Positions 1 through 6,404 of a stretch of 22,072 nucleotides of DNA are shown here, piece after piece; the first letter of the stretch is position 1, and each line of letters starts with the position of its first letter. The translations under genes were made by a program, and so were the position numbers. This stretch comes from DASWVC01 sp036401335 (GTDB lineage Bacteria; Verrucomicrobiota; Verrucomicrobiia; Chthoniobacterales; JAFAMB01), in assembly GCA_036401335.1 (NCBI GenBank), contig DASWVC010000144.1, positions 1 through 22,072 of the forward strand. Direction: 5' to 3'. Below the pieces are notes generated by a model. That model was not told the DNA's origin and did not search any database. It worked only from the letters and a program-made list of their open reading frames with translations.

Positions 1-22
1 ACGACCGTAGGGTTGCCACCCC

Positions 23-1051
23 ATGCCCATCCCTCCCGTTGATGCCAGCATCCCGGAGTTTACGCGCCGGTACGTTAACCTCGCTGACCCCCGCCTTGGC
101 GCGGAGGCCCTTCTTGCCAGCGATGAGTACTTTGCCCCGAAAGAACGCATGCTGGGTCCGGAGCCGCCGGTGTTCTTCCCGGGCAGGTACGATGACCATG
201 GCAAATGGATGGACGGTTGGGAAACGCGGCGGAAACGGGAATCGGGACACGACTGGTGCATCGTGAAACTTGGCAAGCCCGGCACCATTTACGGCATCGA
301 CCTTGAGACAACGCATTTTACCGGCAATTACCCCCCGGCGGCTTCGATGGAGGCCTGCTTTCTGGGTTCCGGCGATCCGGCCCTGGACGCCACCTGGACC
401 GAGATCGTCCCGTCCACGACGTTGCAAGGCAATCGTCACCATTACGTTGAGGTCACTTCGGCTGGCACCTTCTCGCACGTGCGCCTTAACCTTTACCCGG
501 ATGGCGGCATCGCGCGGTTCCGGGTGTACGGCCGGCCGCGGGCACCGTGGGATGGCGACAACAACGCCGTACCGGTAGACTTGGCGGCAATCGAGAACGG
601 CGCCCGGATGGTGGCGGCAAACGATCAGCATTTCGGCTTTGCGTCTGCGTTGCTGATGCCCTGGAGGGGAATGACCATGGGGGACGGTTGGGAAACTCGG
701 CGCCGGCGCGAACCCGGCAACGATTGGTGCATCATTGCGTTGGCCAAAGCGGGCGCACTCCGCCGTGTCGAGGTCGACACCGCCCATTTTCGGGGTAACT
801 ACCCCGACCGCTGCTCCTTGCAGGCAGCCTTTGTGACCGCGGGGACCGATCAATCACTCATTGCCCAGGCCATGTTCTGGCCGGTCCTCCTGCCCGAACA
901 AAAGCTGACGATGGATCACCGCCACTTTTTTGAAAATGAACTTGCCGCGCTCGGTCCGGTCACGCACGTGCGGTTCAACATATTTCCGGACGGAGGCGTC
1001 TCGCGGCTCAGGCTGTGGGGTGTGGTGAGCCCTGCGCCGGCCAACCCATGA
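23..1051 (+). CDS. alc: Allantoicase (allantoate amidinohydrolase, EC 3.5.3.4)
   Basis: Hydrolyses allantoate to ureidoglycolate and urea in the cytosolic ureide pathway. The 342-residue product is a tandem duplication, as in known allantoicases. The first half carries GKWMDGWETRRKRE followed by HDWCIVKLG near residues 60-85. The second half repeats it as GDGWETRRRREPGNDWCII near residues 220-240. Each half ends in a matching strand, HVRLNLYPDGGIARFRVYG and HVRFNIFPDGGVSRLRLWG. Length is normal for the family. The ATG at 23 lies only 22 bases into the window, so an upstream operon partner may be cut off; allantoinase would be the logical one. The leader just before the ATG is C-rich (CCACCCC) with no Shine-Dalgarno. 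Its stop overlaps the next start by 4 bases, so translational coupling is likely. Confidence 0.95.
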   Translation: MPIPPVDASIPEFTRRYVNLADPRLGAEALLASDEYFAPKERMLGPEPPVFFPGRYDDHGKWMDGWETRRKRESGHDWCIVKLGKPGTIYGIDLETTHFTGNYPPAASMEACFLGSGDPALDATWTEIVPSTTLQGNRHHYVEVTSAGTFSHVRLNLYPDGGIARFRVYGRPRAPWDGDNNAVPVDLAAIENGARMVAANDQHFGFASALLMPWRGMTMGDGWETRRRREPGNDWCIIALAKAGALRRVEVDTAHFRGNYPDRCSLQAAFVTAGTDQSLIAQAMFWPVLLPEQKLTMDHRHFFENELAALGPVTHVRFNIFPDGGVSRLRLWGVVSPAPANP

Positions 1052-1533
1052 AAGCTTTGCGCGCGGAGGTGTTGACGCGGGAGGCGTTTCGCCCGTTTGG
1101 CGATGTCATTGAACTTGACGGTGCGACGCATTTCCCCATCAACGACGGGACGACCGAGCGTTACCACGACCTCGCCGCTGTCGACGTCAGCCGGCAAGGT
1201 GGGCGTCCGGTGATCAACGTATTTCGCGCCCAACCGCGCACGCTGCCGCTGGAACTGAAGATGATGGAGCGCCACCCGCTTGGGAGCCAGGCGTTCCTGC
1301 CCTTGAGCGAGCGCCCCTACCTTGTGGTGGTCGCGCCGTCAGGTGAACTGGGGCTGAGCGGACTTCAGGCGTTCGTCACGCGGGGGTGGCAGGGCGTGAA
1401 CTACGCCCGTAACGTCTGGCACCATCCCCTCATCGCGCTCGGGAGCGTGAGCGATTTTATCGTTGTAGACCGTGGCGGCGAAGGAGTGAACCTGGAGGAA
1501 GCGCCGCTCCCTGAGTCCGTGTCCCTTGCCTGA
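1048..1533 (+). CDS. allA: Ureidoglycolate lyase (EC 4.3.2.3)
   Basis: Splits ureidoglycolate into glyoxylate and urea, the last step of the pathway after allantoicase. The 161-residue product has the AllA/DUF4867-like cupin features: an N-terminal EAFRPFGDVIE segment, a central HPLGSQAFLPL, YLVVVAP, and the C-terminal NVWHHPLIAL and DFIVVDR. I chose the ATG at 1048 because it gives the family N-terminus and overlaps the allantoicase stop as ATGA. The frame is open further upstream, but those residues (Cys/Gly-rich) are the allantoicase tail read in another frame. Operon partner of alc. Only 38-47 bases separate it from uraD, depending on the start used there. Confidence 0.93.
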   Translation: MKALRAEVLTREAFRPFGDVIELDGATHFPINDGTTERYHDLAAVDVSRQGGRPVINVFRAQPRTLPLELKMMERHPLGSQAFLPLSERPYLVVVAPSGELGLSGLQAFVTRGWQGVNYARNVWHHPLIALGSVSDFIVVDRGGEGVNLEEAPLPESVSLA

Positions 1534-1580
1534 CGTGCGGTGCGGCCGCTGTTTCCAAGTAGCCCTTCCGGGTGAACCCG

Positions 1581-2102
1581 ATGTATAGTGTCCTGATGCC
1601 AGCCCGCCTGACGTGGTTGAACGCGCTCGAACGCGCTGCTTTTGCGTCGGCGTTAGACGGTGTGTTCGAGCACTCTCCCTGGGTCGCCGCGCGGGCCTGG
1701 GAGCAACGGCCTTTCCAGGACCTGCACCAATTGCACGAAGCGCTGGTTAGGGCGGTTCAGCAAGCGTCCGATGAAGAAAAGATGGAGCTGATTCGCGCTC
1801 ACCCGGAACTGGCCGGCACGGCGGCCCGGGCCGGAACACTCACTAAAGAGTCCGCGGCGGAACAGACCGGCATCGATGCACTTAATCCCGACGAAGCAGG
1901 CCGTTTTGACATTTACAATGCAAGGTACCGGGAACGGTTCGGATTTCCATTTGTGATCTGCGTGCGTGACCACAATAAAACGGAAATCCTGGCCGAATTG
2001 GAGCGCCGGTTGCGGCATGATCTACCCACCGAACGCCATAAGGCGCTCGACGAGATCGGCCGAATTGCCTGGCACCGGCTCCGGGAGCGCGTCAGCGGTT
2101 AA
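1581..2102 (+). CDS. uraD: 2-oxo-4-hydroxy-4-carboxy-5-ureidoimidazoline (OHCU) decarboxylase
   Basis: Decarboxylates OHCU to (S)-allantoin, the third step of urate breakdown after urate oxidase and HIU hydrolase. Family signatures are clear: WLNALERAAF at the N-terminus, FEHSPWVAARAW, the RAHPELAG segment holding the catalytic His, and FGFPFVICVRDHNKTEIL near the substrate pocket. The start is uncertain. GTG at 1572, ATG at 1581 and ATG at 1596 are all in frame. The family homology begins around LTWLNAL, which any of them would include, and none has a strong ribosome binding site. I use 1581. The product of about 173 residues is normal length. It is followed closely by uraH, its metabolic neighbour, at a 13-base gap. 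Confidence 0.93.
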   Translation: MYSVLMPARLTWLNALERAAFASALDGVFEHSPWVAARAWEQRPFQDLHQLHEALVRAVQQASDEEKMELIRAHPELAGTAARAGTLTKESAAEQTGIDALNPDEAGRFDIYNARYRERFGFPFVICVRDHNKTEILAELERRLRHDLPTERHKALDEIGRIAWHRLRERVSG

Positions 2103-2115
2103 GCAAGTCGTGAAC

Positions 2116-2442
2116 ATGGCCGGACTTACCACCCATGTGCTCGACATTACCCGGGGGATTCCCGCCACTGGGATGAAGGTCGAACTGTTTTCGGAACACG
2201 AACCGGTCAAGACCTTTTGGACCAATGCCCAGGGCCGGACCGATGCTCCTTTGCTGACGGCTGAGGAATTGCGCACCGGGAAATACGAACTCGTTTTTCA
2301 TGTCGGTGACTACTTTGCAGGGGAGGGGATCCGCTTCCTTGACCGGGTGCCCATCTGGTTCGGCGTGGCGGATGTGACCCGGCACTACCACGTGCCGTTG
2401 TCGGTCACGCCCTGGGCCTACCAGACGTATCGGGGTAGCTAA
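2116..2442 (+). CDS. uraH: 5-hydroxyisourate hydrolase (transthyretin-like, EC 3.5.2.17)
   Basis: Hydrolyses 5-hydroxyisourate, the product of urate oxidase, to OHCU. The 108-residue protein shows the HIUase hallmarks: the N-terminal LTTHVLDITRGIPATGM with the active-site His, a central GRTDAPLL with the conserved Arg, and the C-terminal tetrapeptide YRGS, which separates HIU hydrolases from vertebrate transthyretin. The start could also be the GTG at 2110, two codons earlier. The much longer open frame starting at 1966 reads through uraD and is not used. No signal peptide, so cytosolic. It lies 13 bases after uraD and belongs to the same plus-strand run. Confidence 0.95.
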   Translation: MAGLTTHVLDITRGIPATGMKVELFSEHEPVKTFWTNAQGRTDAPLLTAEELRTGKYELVFHVGDYFAGEGIRFLDRVPIWFGVADVTRHYHVPLSVTPWAYQTYRGS

Positions 2443-2489
2443 CCTGTCTTTTCTGTGCAACCGCCCCGGATTAACTAACTAGGAATCGT

Positions 2490-2864
2490 ATGAAGATCAT
2501 TGAACTTGCCTTCACCGTGAACCCCGTGACCGACATGAAAAAAGCCCGGGAATTCTATGAAGGACTCCTCCGGTTGGAGCCGGGCATGGTGTACGAGGGC
2601 GAAAGCATGGGCTGGGTTGAATACGAGATTGGGCCGGGCGTGCTCGCACTCGGGTCCGGCGCCGGTTTTACCAAACCGTCAACGGATGGCGCCTCCGTGG
2701 CTCTTGAAATGGAAAATTTTGACGAGGCAATCCAAGAACTGAAGGACAGCGGCTGCCCGTTCGTCCTTGAACCGGCCGAAACTCCGGTGTGCCACATGGC
2801 CGTGATTCTGGACCCGGACGGCAACTCGATCATTATCCACAAGCGAAAGGCGCATAATCCTTGA
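2490..2864 (+). CDS. VOC superfamily (glyoxalase/bleomycin resistance-like) protein
   Basis: A 124-residue single-domain vicinal oxygen chelate protein with two beta-alpha-beta-beta-beta modules. Visible marks are KKAREFYEGLLRLEPG in the first module, a middle FDEAIQELKDSGCPFV helix-strand, and the C-terminal CHMAVILDPDGNSIIIHKR, typical of the last strands. The usual His at the first metal position is not obvious (the first strand reads IIELAFTV), so metal binding is uncertain. The ATG at 2490 has AGGA about 9 bases upstream, one of the few recognisable ribosome binding sites here. It comes 47 bases after uraH and may be the last gene of the purine run. The substrate is unknown and a role in urate breakdown is only suggested by position. 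Its 3' end abuts the broken end of lrgB on the other strand. Confidence 0.85.
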   Translation: MKIIELAFTVNPVTDMKKAREFYEGLLRLEPGMVYEGESMGWVEYEIGPGVLALGSGAGFTKPSTDGASVALEMENFDEAIQELKDSGCPFVLEPAETPVCHMAVILDPDGNSIIIHKRKAHNP

Positions 2865-3485
2865 GGGCCGCGAGGCCCGTGCGAACGCGCCCTCCGTTTC
2901 CCCCAGTTCCAATGCCCGTGCGGTCCCGACGCCATGCGAGGTGCAACCAAGGGCTAAACCGACCGCTTGAGGATCCCTGATGCCGGTTCTGCGCAACGCC
3001 CACGGACCAAGGATCGCACCCATGATGCCTGCAAACATCACACCGATTGCGGTCAGCGCGGGCAAGCCGCCGGTTTCCCTGGAGATCTCGAAGGCGACCG
3101 GCGCTGTGATTGATTTGAGGCTCAGCGCTTTGATCACGGCGCGGTCCAGCGGAAAGGCGCATAAGAGCAGGCTGACGCTGAGGGTACTGAAAAACACGGC
3201 CGTGATGATCACCACCAGGAGCAGCCCCAGGTGACGGAAGATGAGCTGCCTCAGTCGGTAAACCGGCACGGCCAAGGCAACAACGGCAGGTCCCAAAAGG
3301 GACACCACCCAGTCGGTTTCCGCCTTATAGGACTGGTACGAATGCCCGGTCAGCTCGATGAACGCAACCATGCCGGCCGTGCCCCAAAGCACGGGGTGTA
3401 ACAACGGTTGGCGGGTCCGCAAGAAGATCCATCGGGCCGAAAAAAAACACGCAATGGTTAGAAAACTCCACAGGACCAGATTCAT
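2679..3485 (-). CDS. lrgB: LrgB-like membrane protein, C-terminally truncated and read into antisense of the VOC gene
   Basis: Membrane partner of the LrgA/CidA-type protein upstream. Residues 1-202 match LrgB/YohK well: N-terminal helices, SYQSYKAETDWVVSLLGPA, ALSLKSITAPVA, GLPALTAIGVMFAGIMGAILG, then ALGCTSHGVGTARALELGE and EGAFA. Normal LrgB proteins continue about 28 residues with one more membrane helix. Here the homology stops at about base 2880 and the frame carries on for 66 residues that are simply the antisense of the VOC gene, rich in Arg and His. So the last helix is lost, by deletion or recombination at the VOC junction. Whether the protein still works is unknown. The start overlaps the lrgA stop by 4 bases. 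In other organisms LrgAB-type pairs affect autolysis or carry pyruvate, and the plant fusion PLGG1 carries glycolate/glycerate. Confidence 0.8.
   Translation of the reverse strand: MNLVLWSFLTIACFFSARWIFLRTRQPLLHPVLWGTAGMVAFIELTGHSYQSYKAETDWVVSLLGPAVVALAVPVYRLRQLIFRHLGLLLVVIITAVFFSTLSVSLLLCAFPLDRAVIKALSLKSITAPVAFEISRETGGLPALTAIGVMFAGIMGAILGPWALRRTGIRDPQAVGLALGCTSHGVGTARALELGETEGAFARASRPSRIMRLSLVDNDRVAVRVQNHGHVAHRSFGRFKDERAAAVLQFLDCLVKIFHFKSHGGAIR
2865..2878. terminator. Short GC-rich hairpin between converging VOC gene and lrgB
   Basis: GGGCC, GCGA loop, GGCCC: a five-base perfect stem with a GNRA-type tetraloop, starting one base after the VOC stop codon. There is no T-tract on either side, so intrinsic termination is doubtful. 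Confidence 0.3.
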
Positions 3486-3913
3486 TTGCTCGTCTCCGTA
3501 ACCGATGACAGGGCGTGGCCGGTCTCCTGACTCCGGCGATTAAGCCGTTGCGCAAGGTGCCCGACAAACACCCACATGGCCGTCACCGTCAGCACGAGGG
3601 CAGGCACCAACAACCAGCCCCATTTCGCCCAAATCGTTTTATCCTCGGCGGCGCTCACGTAAATCGGCACAAAAAGGAGGGGCATGAAAAAAAGGAGCCA
3701 TTTGCTCGCTAACTCAACGTAGCGCAGTTTTACTGCGCCAACGGAGATCAGCCCGAGCAACAAGAAAAGGCCGAGCACGTTGCCGGGAACCATGAGCCAG
3801 AGCACACTTTTCAGGAACGTTCCCACGGCCAGGCAGACCCAGAAAATCATCAGGCCACCAAGCAGTTCGCCGGTTTTCGCGAGCACTTTCCTGGCTGGAG
3901 GGTACAGTTGCAT
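3482..3913 (-). CDS. lrgA: CidA/LrgA family membrane protein
   Basis: A small integral membrane protein of 143 residues with four predicted helices. The family signature VPGNVLGLFLLLGLI lies near residues 42-56, followed by LASKWLLFFMPLLFVPIYV, which matches the second conserved block of CidA/LrgA. The C-terminal tail is hydrophilic. It is translationally coupled to lrgB by an ATGA overlap, the usual lrgAB order. The leader upstream of the ATG is C-rich with no Shine-Dalgarno. The pair lies inverted between the two halves of the urate degradation region. The family was first described as holin-like, and several members are now known as carriers of short carboxylates. I favour the latter here because the neighbouring pathway makes glyoxylate, but that is inference. 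Confidence 0.88.
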   Translation of the reverse strand: MQLYPPARKVLAKTGELLGGLMIFWVCLAVGTFLKSVLWLMVPGNVLGLFLLLGLISVGAVKLRYVELASKWLLFFMPLLFVPIYVSAAEDKTIWAKWGWLLVPALVLTVTAMWVFVGHLAQRLNRRSQETGHALSSVTETSK

Positions 3914-4010
3914 TGACGGTGAACGGGGAAGCGGGTGGGATGGGTACGAACAAGCGAAAGGGGCTTAAAACCGGATCCCCAACGCGAAGGCCACCCTGCA
4001 GGAGGCAACG

Positions 4011-4892
4011 CTAAAAGCTGACGTTCAGCCCCGTCGTAAACACCAGTTGATGGTTCTTCCCGTTGTTGCGCGCGGCAACCGCATCATTGGTTTCGTAATA
4101 AGTCATTGTGCTTGTGGACGTCCACGAACCAAATCGTTTCGGGATAAAGCCGAGCCCGATATCTGCTTGCACCGTGCTCGCAACATAGCCGAACGTGTTG
4201 CCACCGAAAAACCGGTTGTCGCCCAGGCCAAGCGCGAGCGGAAACGTGAGTTTGACGGGTAAGGGACCGCCTTTGACCGCTTGCACGCTCGGAAACGCAA
4301 GAAGCTCAAACAGGTTGCCGTAAGGTTTGATCGCGCCATTGCCGATGAAGTCCTTTTGGTAGTTTACCGCCGGGTGCAACGCGAATGGACCGAGCAACCA
4401 GGAATCGTCATAACTCAATGCAAGCTCGACCTCGTGGATTTCGTGGAATGCGTTGTTTGGACTGAAGAAGTTCAGACTTTGGACGGTGAAGGTGAAATTT
4501 TTGGCAAAAGTGACGTCGATGCTGGCATTTGCGTCGAACTCGTTCCACCGCCTGAAGTCGTGAGACGCAGGCACTTCGTTTTGGGAAGTGACCTGGTACC
4601 AGGTAAACACGTTGAACTTTACCTGGTTGATGAACCCATTGCCCCTGTAAAGGGTCGCGAAAAGGTTGAGGTCCGTCTGGAAATAGGGACCGTTGTCCCC
4701 GTTGTTGATGCCGTGCGAGTAATGGTAGTTTTTGCTGGCAACGGTCTCTCCAAAATACCAGTGAATCGGGCTTTCCGGGGCAGGCGGAGCCGCAAGGCTT
4801 AGCACCGCAATGTCCTGGCTGCCCGCGAGAACGGCCGAACTTGTGATGAGCGCCAACGCGATCTGGGTTCCGAACAGGAAGATGGATTTCAT
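4011..4892 (-). CDS. Putative outer-membrane beta-barrel protein
   Basis: A 293-residue exported protein with a Sec signal peptide (MKSIFLFGTQIALALITSSA, likely cut after AVLA near residue 23). The mature part alternates polar and aromatic residues as in transmembrane strands (YFQTDLNLFATLY, QVKFNVFTWYQV, ASIDVTFAKNFTFTVQ, STSTMTYYETNDA). It ends in LVFTTGLNVSF, with the terminal Phe used by the BAM machinery to recognise barrel proteins. I do not recognise a specific family; it resembles uncharacterised porin-like or MetA-like barrels. It is divergent from urate oxidase across a 541-base gap. It could be a channel or porin, possibly for urate or ureides, but only the location suggests that. 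The leader has no Shine-Dalgarno (CCAACCTTC before the ATG). Confidence 0.75.
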   Translation of the reverse strand: MKSIFLFGTQIALALITSSAVLAGSQDIAVLSLAAPPAPESPIHWYFGETVASKNYHYSHGINNGDNGPYFQTDLNLFATLYRGNGFINQVKFNVFTWYQVTSQNEVPASHDFRRWNEFDANASIDVTFAKNFTFTVQSLNFFSPNNAFHEIHEVELALSYDDSWLLGPFALHPAVNYQKDFIGNGAIKPYGNLFELLAFPSVQAVKGGPLPVKLTFPLALGLGDNRFFGGNTFGYVASTVQADIGLGFIPKRFGSWTSTSTMTYYETNDAVAARNNGKNHQLVFTTGLNVSF

Positions 4893-5044
4893 GAAGGTTG
4901 GCTGGTGTGCGCCTTAGGCGGGCCTGGGCTGAGCAGGTTACGTACCCAAGGCGACTCGTGAAGTTTATAGCAGGTGCCAAAAGTCCGTTTCGAAAAGCCC
5001 CCGGCGATGGAACGCCTCGGCCTGGCAGGGTTACTACGTGACTT

Positions 5045-5074
5045 CCGGTAGGGGTGCTTGTCCTCAGGCGCCCT
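5045..5074 (+). repeat. Dispersed hairpin repeat, copy A
   Basis: Lead CCGGTAGGGG, then arm GCTT (5056-5059), loop GTCCTC (5060-5065), arm AGGC (5066-5069, with one T-G wobble), then CCCT pairing back with GGGG across a T/G mismatch. It closely matches the reverse complement of the copy at 9565-9595. Confidence 0.7.
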
Positions 5075-5099
5075 GGGATGGCGGCCCGCCTCAACCCGT

Positions 5100-5121
5100 G
5101 GTCGGCGAACGACCGCCGACC
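5100..5121. promoter_or_regulatory. Perfect inverted repeat, candidate operator or hairpin upstream of urate oxidase
   Basis: GGTCGGCG, six-base spacer AACGAC, CGCCGACC: eight paired bases without mismatch, between divergent genes. It could be a dimeric regulator site or an RNA hairpin. No T-tract follows. Confidence 0.4.
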
Positions 5122-5419
5122 CTGCCAGCGGCGCCAGCGCAGCCTACCTTGGCTCATTTCGGACCAGGGTTTTGACCAACGGTGTAACGAACCGCCAAAA
5201 AGAGAGGGACAAAGGTTCGGCTTCGGGGTGACTGCCAAGGGTAACTGTTCCGCTCGAGGTGCGCCCGGCAACGCCGGCTCAGTCCGCCTCCAGCAACGGC
5301 ACTAAACATGCTCTTTAATTTCCCGTCGCGCCGGCACGCTGGTTCCTTCAGCCGTCCCAATAGCGGCTGGTGGTTCCATAGCGCTGCCCGCCGTGCGGTT
5401 GACGGCCAGGAACCCGCCC

Positions 5420-5424
5420 AGGAG
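5420..5424 (+). promoter_or_regulatory. Ribosome binding site for urate oxidase
   Basis: AGGAG nine bases before the ATG at 5434. It supports that start over the in-frame ATG at 5308. It stands out because most genes here lack such a site. Confidence 0.7.
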
Positions 5425-5433
5425 ATTTTGAAG

Positions 5434-6324
5434 ATGAAAAACGTGGAAATAACCTTTCAGCGGTACGGCAAAAAACGCGTGCGGGTCCTGCGTGTCGAGC
5501 GTGGAGCGGACGGCATGCACGCCGTTCACGAAATCGAGGCCGCGGTCCTTCTAGATGGCGATTTCTCCGGTTCTTTCGTGACGGGCGACAACGGTCAGGT
5601 GGTGCCGACCGATACCGTGAAAAACACCATCCAGGTGCTGGCAAAAGCCCACCTGGGAGATGTGATTGAAGAGTTTGCCCTGGCGCTCGGCGACCACTTC
5701 CTTGCCCGGTACGCCCAAGTAAGCCGAGTGTACGTGGATGTGTTGTCCCGGTCCTGGACCCGCTACCTTCGCCCGGATGGGACGCCCCATCCACACGCCT
5801 TTCTGGGAGGCACCAGTGCGGCGCCGTTTGCCCGCGCCGAGATGACCCGGACCGGGCTGCAACTGGCCTCCGGGATTCGCGACGTGCTCGTCCTTAAAAC
5901 GACCGGCTCCGGCTTTGTTGGTTATCCGAAATGCGAGTACACGACCCTGCCGGAAACCAACGACCGGATCTTGTCGACCCAGATGGAAGCACAGTGGACC
6001 TTTTCCGGACGGGAGGTGGACTTTGCCAAGGCGAATGCGGCGATTCTGGCGGCGATTCTGGAGGCATTCGCTGAGACTTTCAGTCCGTCGGTTCAGAACA
6101 CACTTTACCTGGCTGCCAGTGCGGCGCTCGAGGCAGCACCGGAAATTACCGAGATCTCCCTGGCGATGCCAAACAAGCACTACCTGCCGGTAAATCTTCA
6201 ACCGTTCGGCCAGCAAAACGACAAAGAAATCTACCTCCCGACGGACGAACCGCACGGGCAGATTGAAGCACGTGTGCGGCGTTCGGGACGCCAAACCATC
6301 CCGCCTCCAACCCCGATCCGGTAG
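5434..6324 (+). CDS. pucL: Urate oxidase (uricase, cofactor-free, EC 1.7.3.3)
   Basis: Oxidises urate with O2 and water to 5-hydroxyisourate and H2O2, feeding UraH and UraD. The 296-residue protein is normal length and has the tandem T-fold pattern. Near the N-terminus, RYGKKRVRV holds the catalytic Lys and VPTDTVKNTIQVLAK (about residues 58-71) holds the Thr of the Lys-Thr dyad. Then come LALGDHFL, TTGSGFVGY and, near the C-terminus, ISLAMPNKHYLPVNL with the active-site His. The ATG at 5434 is supported by AGGAG and by homology beginning at KNVEITFQRYGK. No peroxisomal or export signal, so cytosolic. A permease follows after 80 bases, forming a likely two-gene transcript. No catalase is seen nearby to remove the peroxide. 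Confidence 0.96.
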   Translation: MKNVEITFQRYGKKRVRVLRVERGADGMHAVHEIEAAVLLDGDFSGSFVTGDNGQVVPTDTVKNTIQVLAKAHLGDVIEEFALALGDHFLARYAQVSRVYVDVLSRSWTRYLRPDGTPHPHAFLGGTSAAPFARAEMTRTGLQLASGIRDVLVLKTTGSGFVGYPKCEYTTLPETNDRILSTQMEAQWTFSGREVDFAKANAAILAAILEAFAETFSPSVQNTLYLAASAALEAAPEITEISLAMPNKHYLPVNLQPFGQQNDKEIYLPTDEPHGQIEARVRRSGRQTIPPPTPIR

Positions 6325-6404
6325 CCGGCCGGCGGCCGCGGTTCCATCCGTGCGAAGGGCCCGTGCATGCTGCGCATCTTAATCCTGACCTTTCCGAAAA
6401 TTGC

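Larger units (their letters stand above)
4893..5433. promoter_or_regulatory. Divergent intergenic region between outer-membrane protein and urate oxidase
   Basis: This 541-base stretch has no convincing gene. The frame open from 5308 into urate oxidase lacks family homology before 5434. It must hold the promoters for both divergent genes, but I could not pick out a convincing -35/-10 pair. It contains one copy of the dispersed hairpin repeat (5045-5074) and an eight-base perfect inverted repeat (5100-5121). Confidence 0.5.

Noticed and set aside
2760..2773. GTTC-GTCCTT-GAAC, resembling the dispersed hairpin loop
   Set aside because: It is within the VOC coding sequence, lacks the CCGG(C/T)AGGGG lead, and is explained by the protein sequence.
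5308..5433. N-terminal extension of urate oxidase by 42 residues
   Set aside because: Homology begins at KNVEITFQRYGK, and AGGAG lies nine bases before the ATG at 5434. The extension looks like untranslated sequence.
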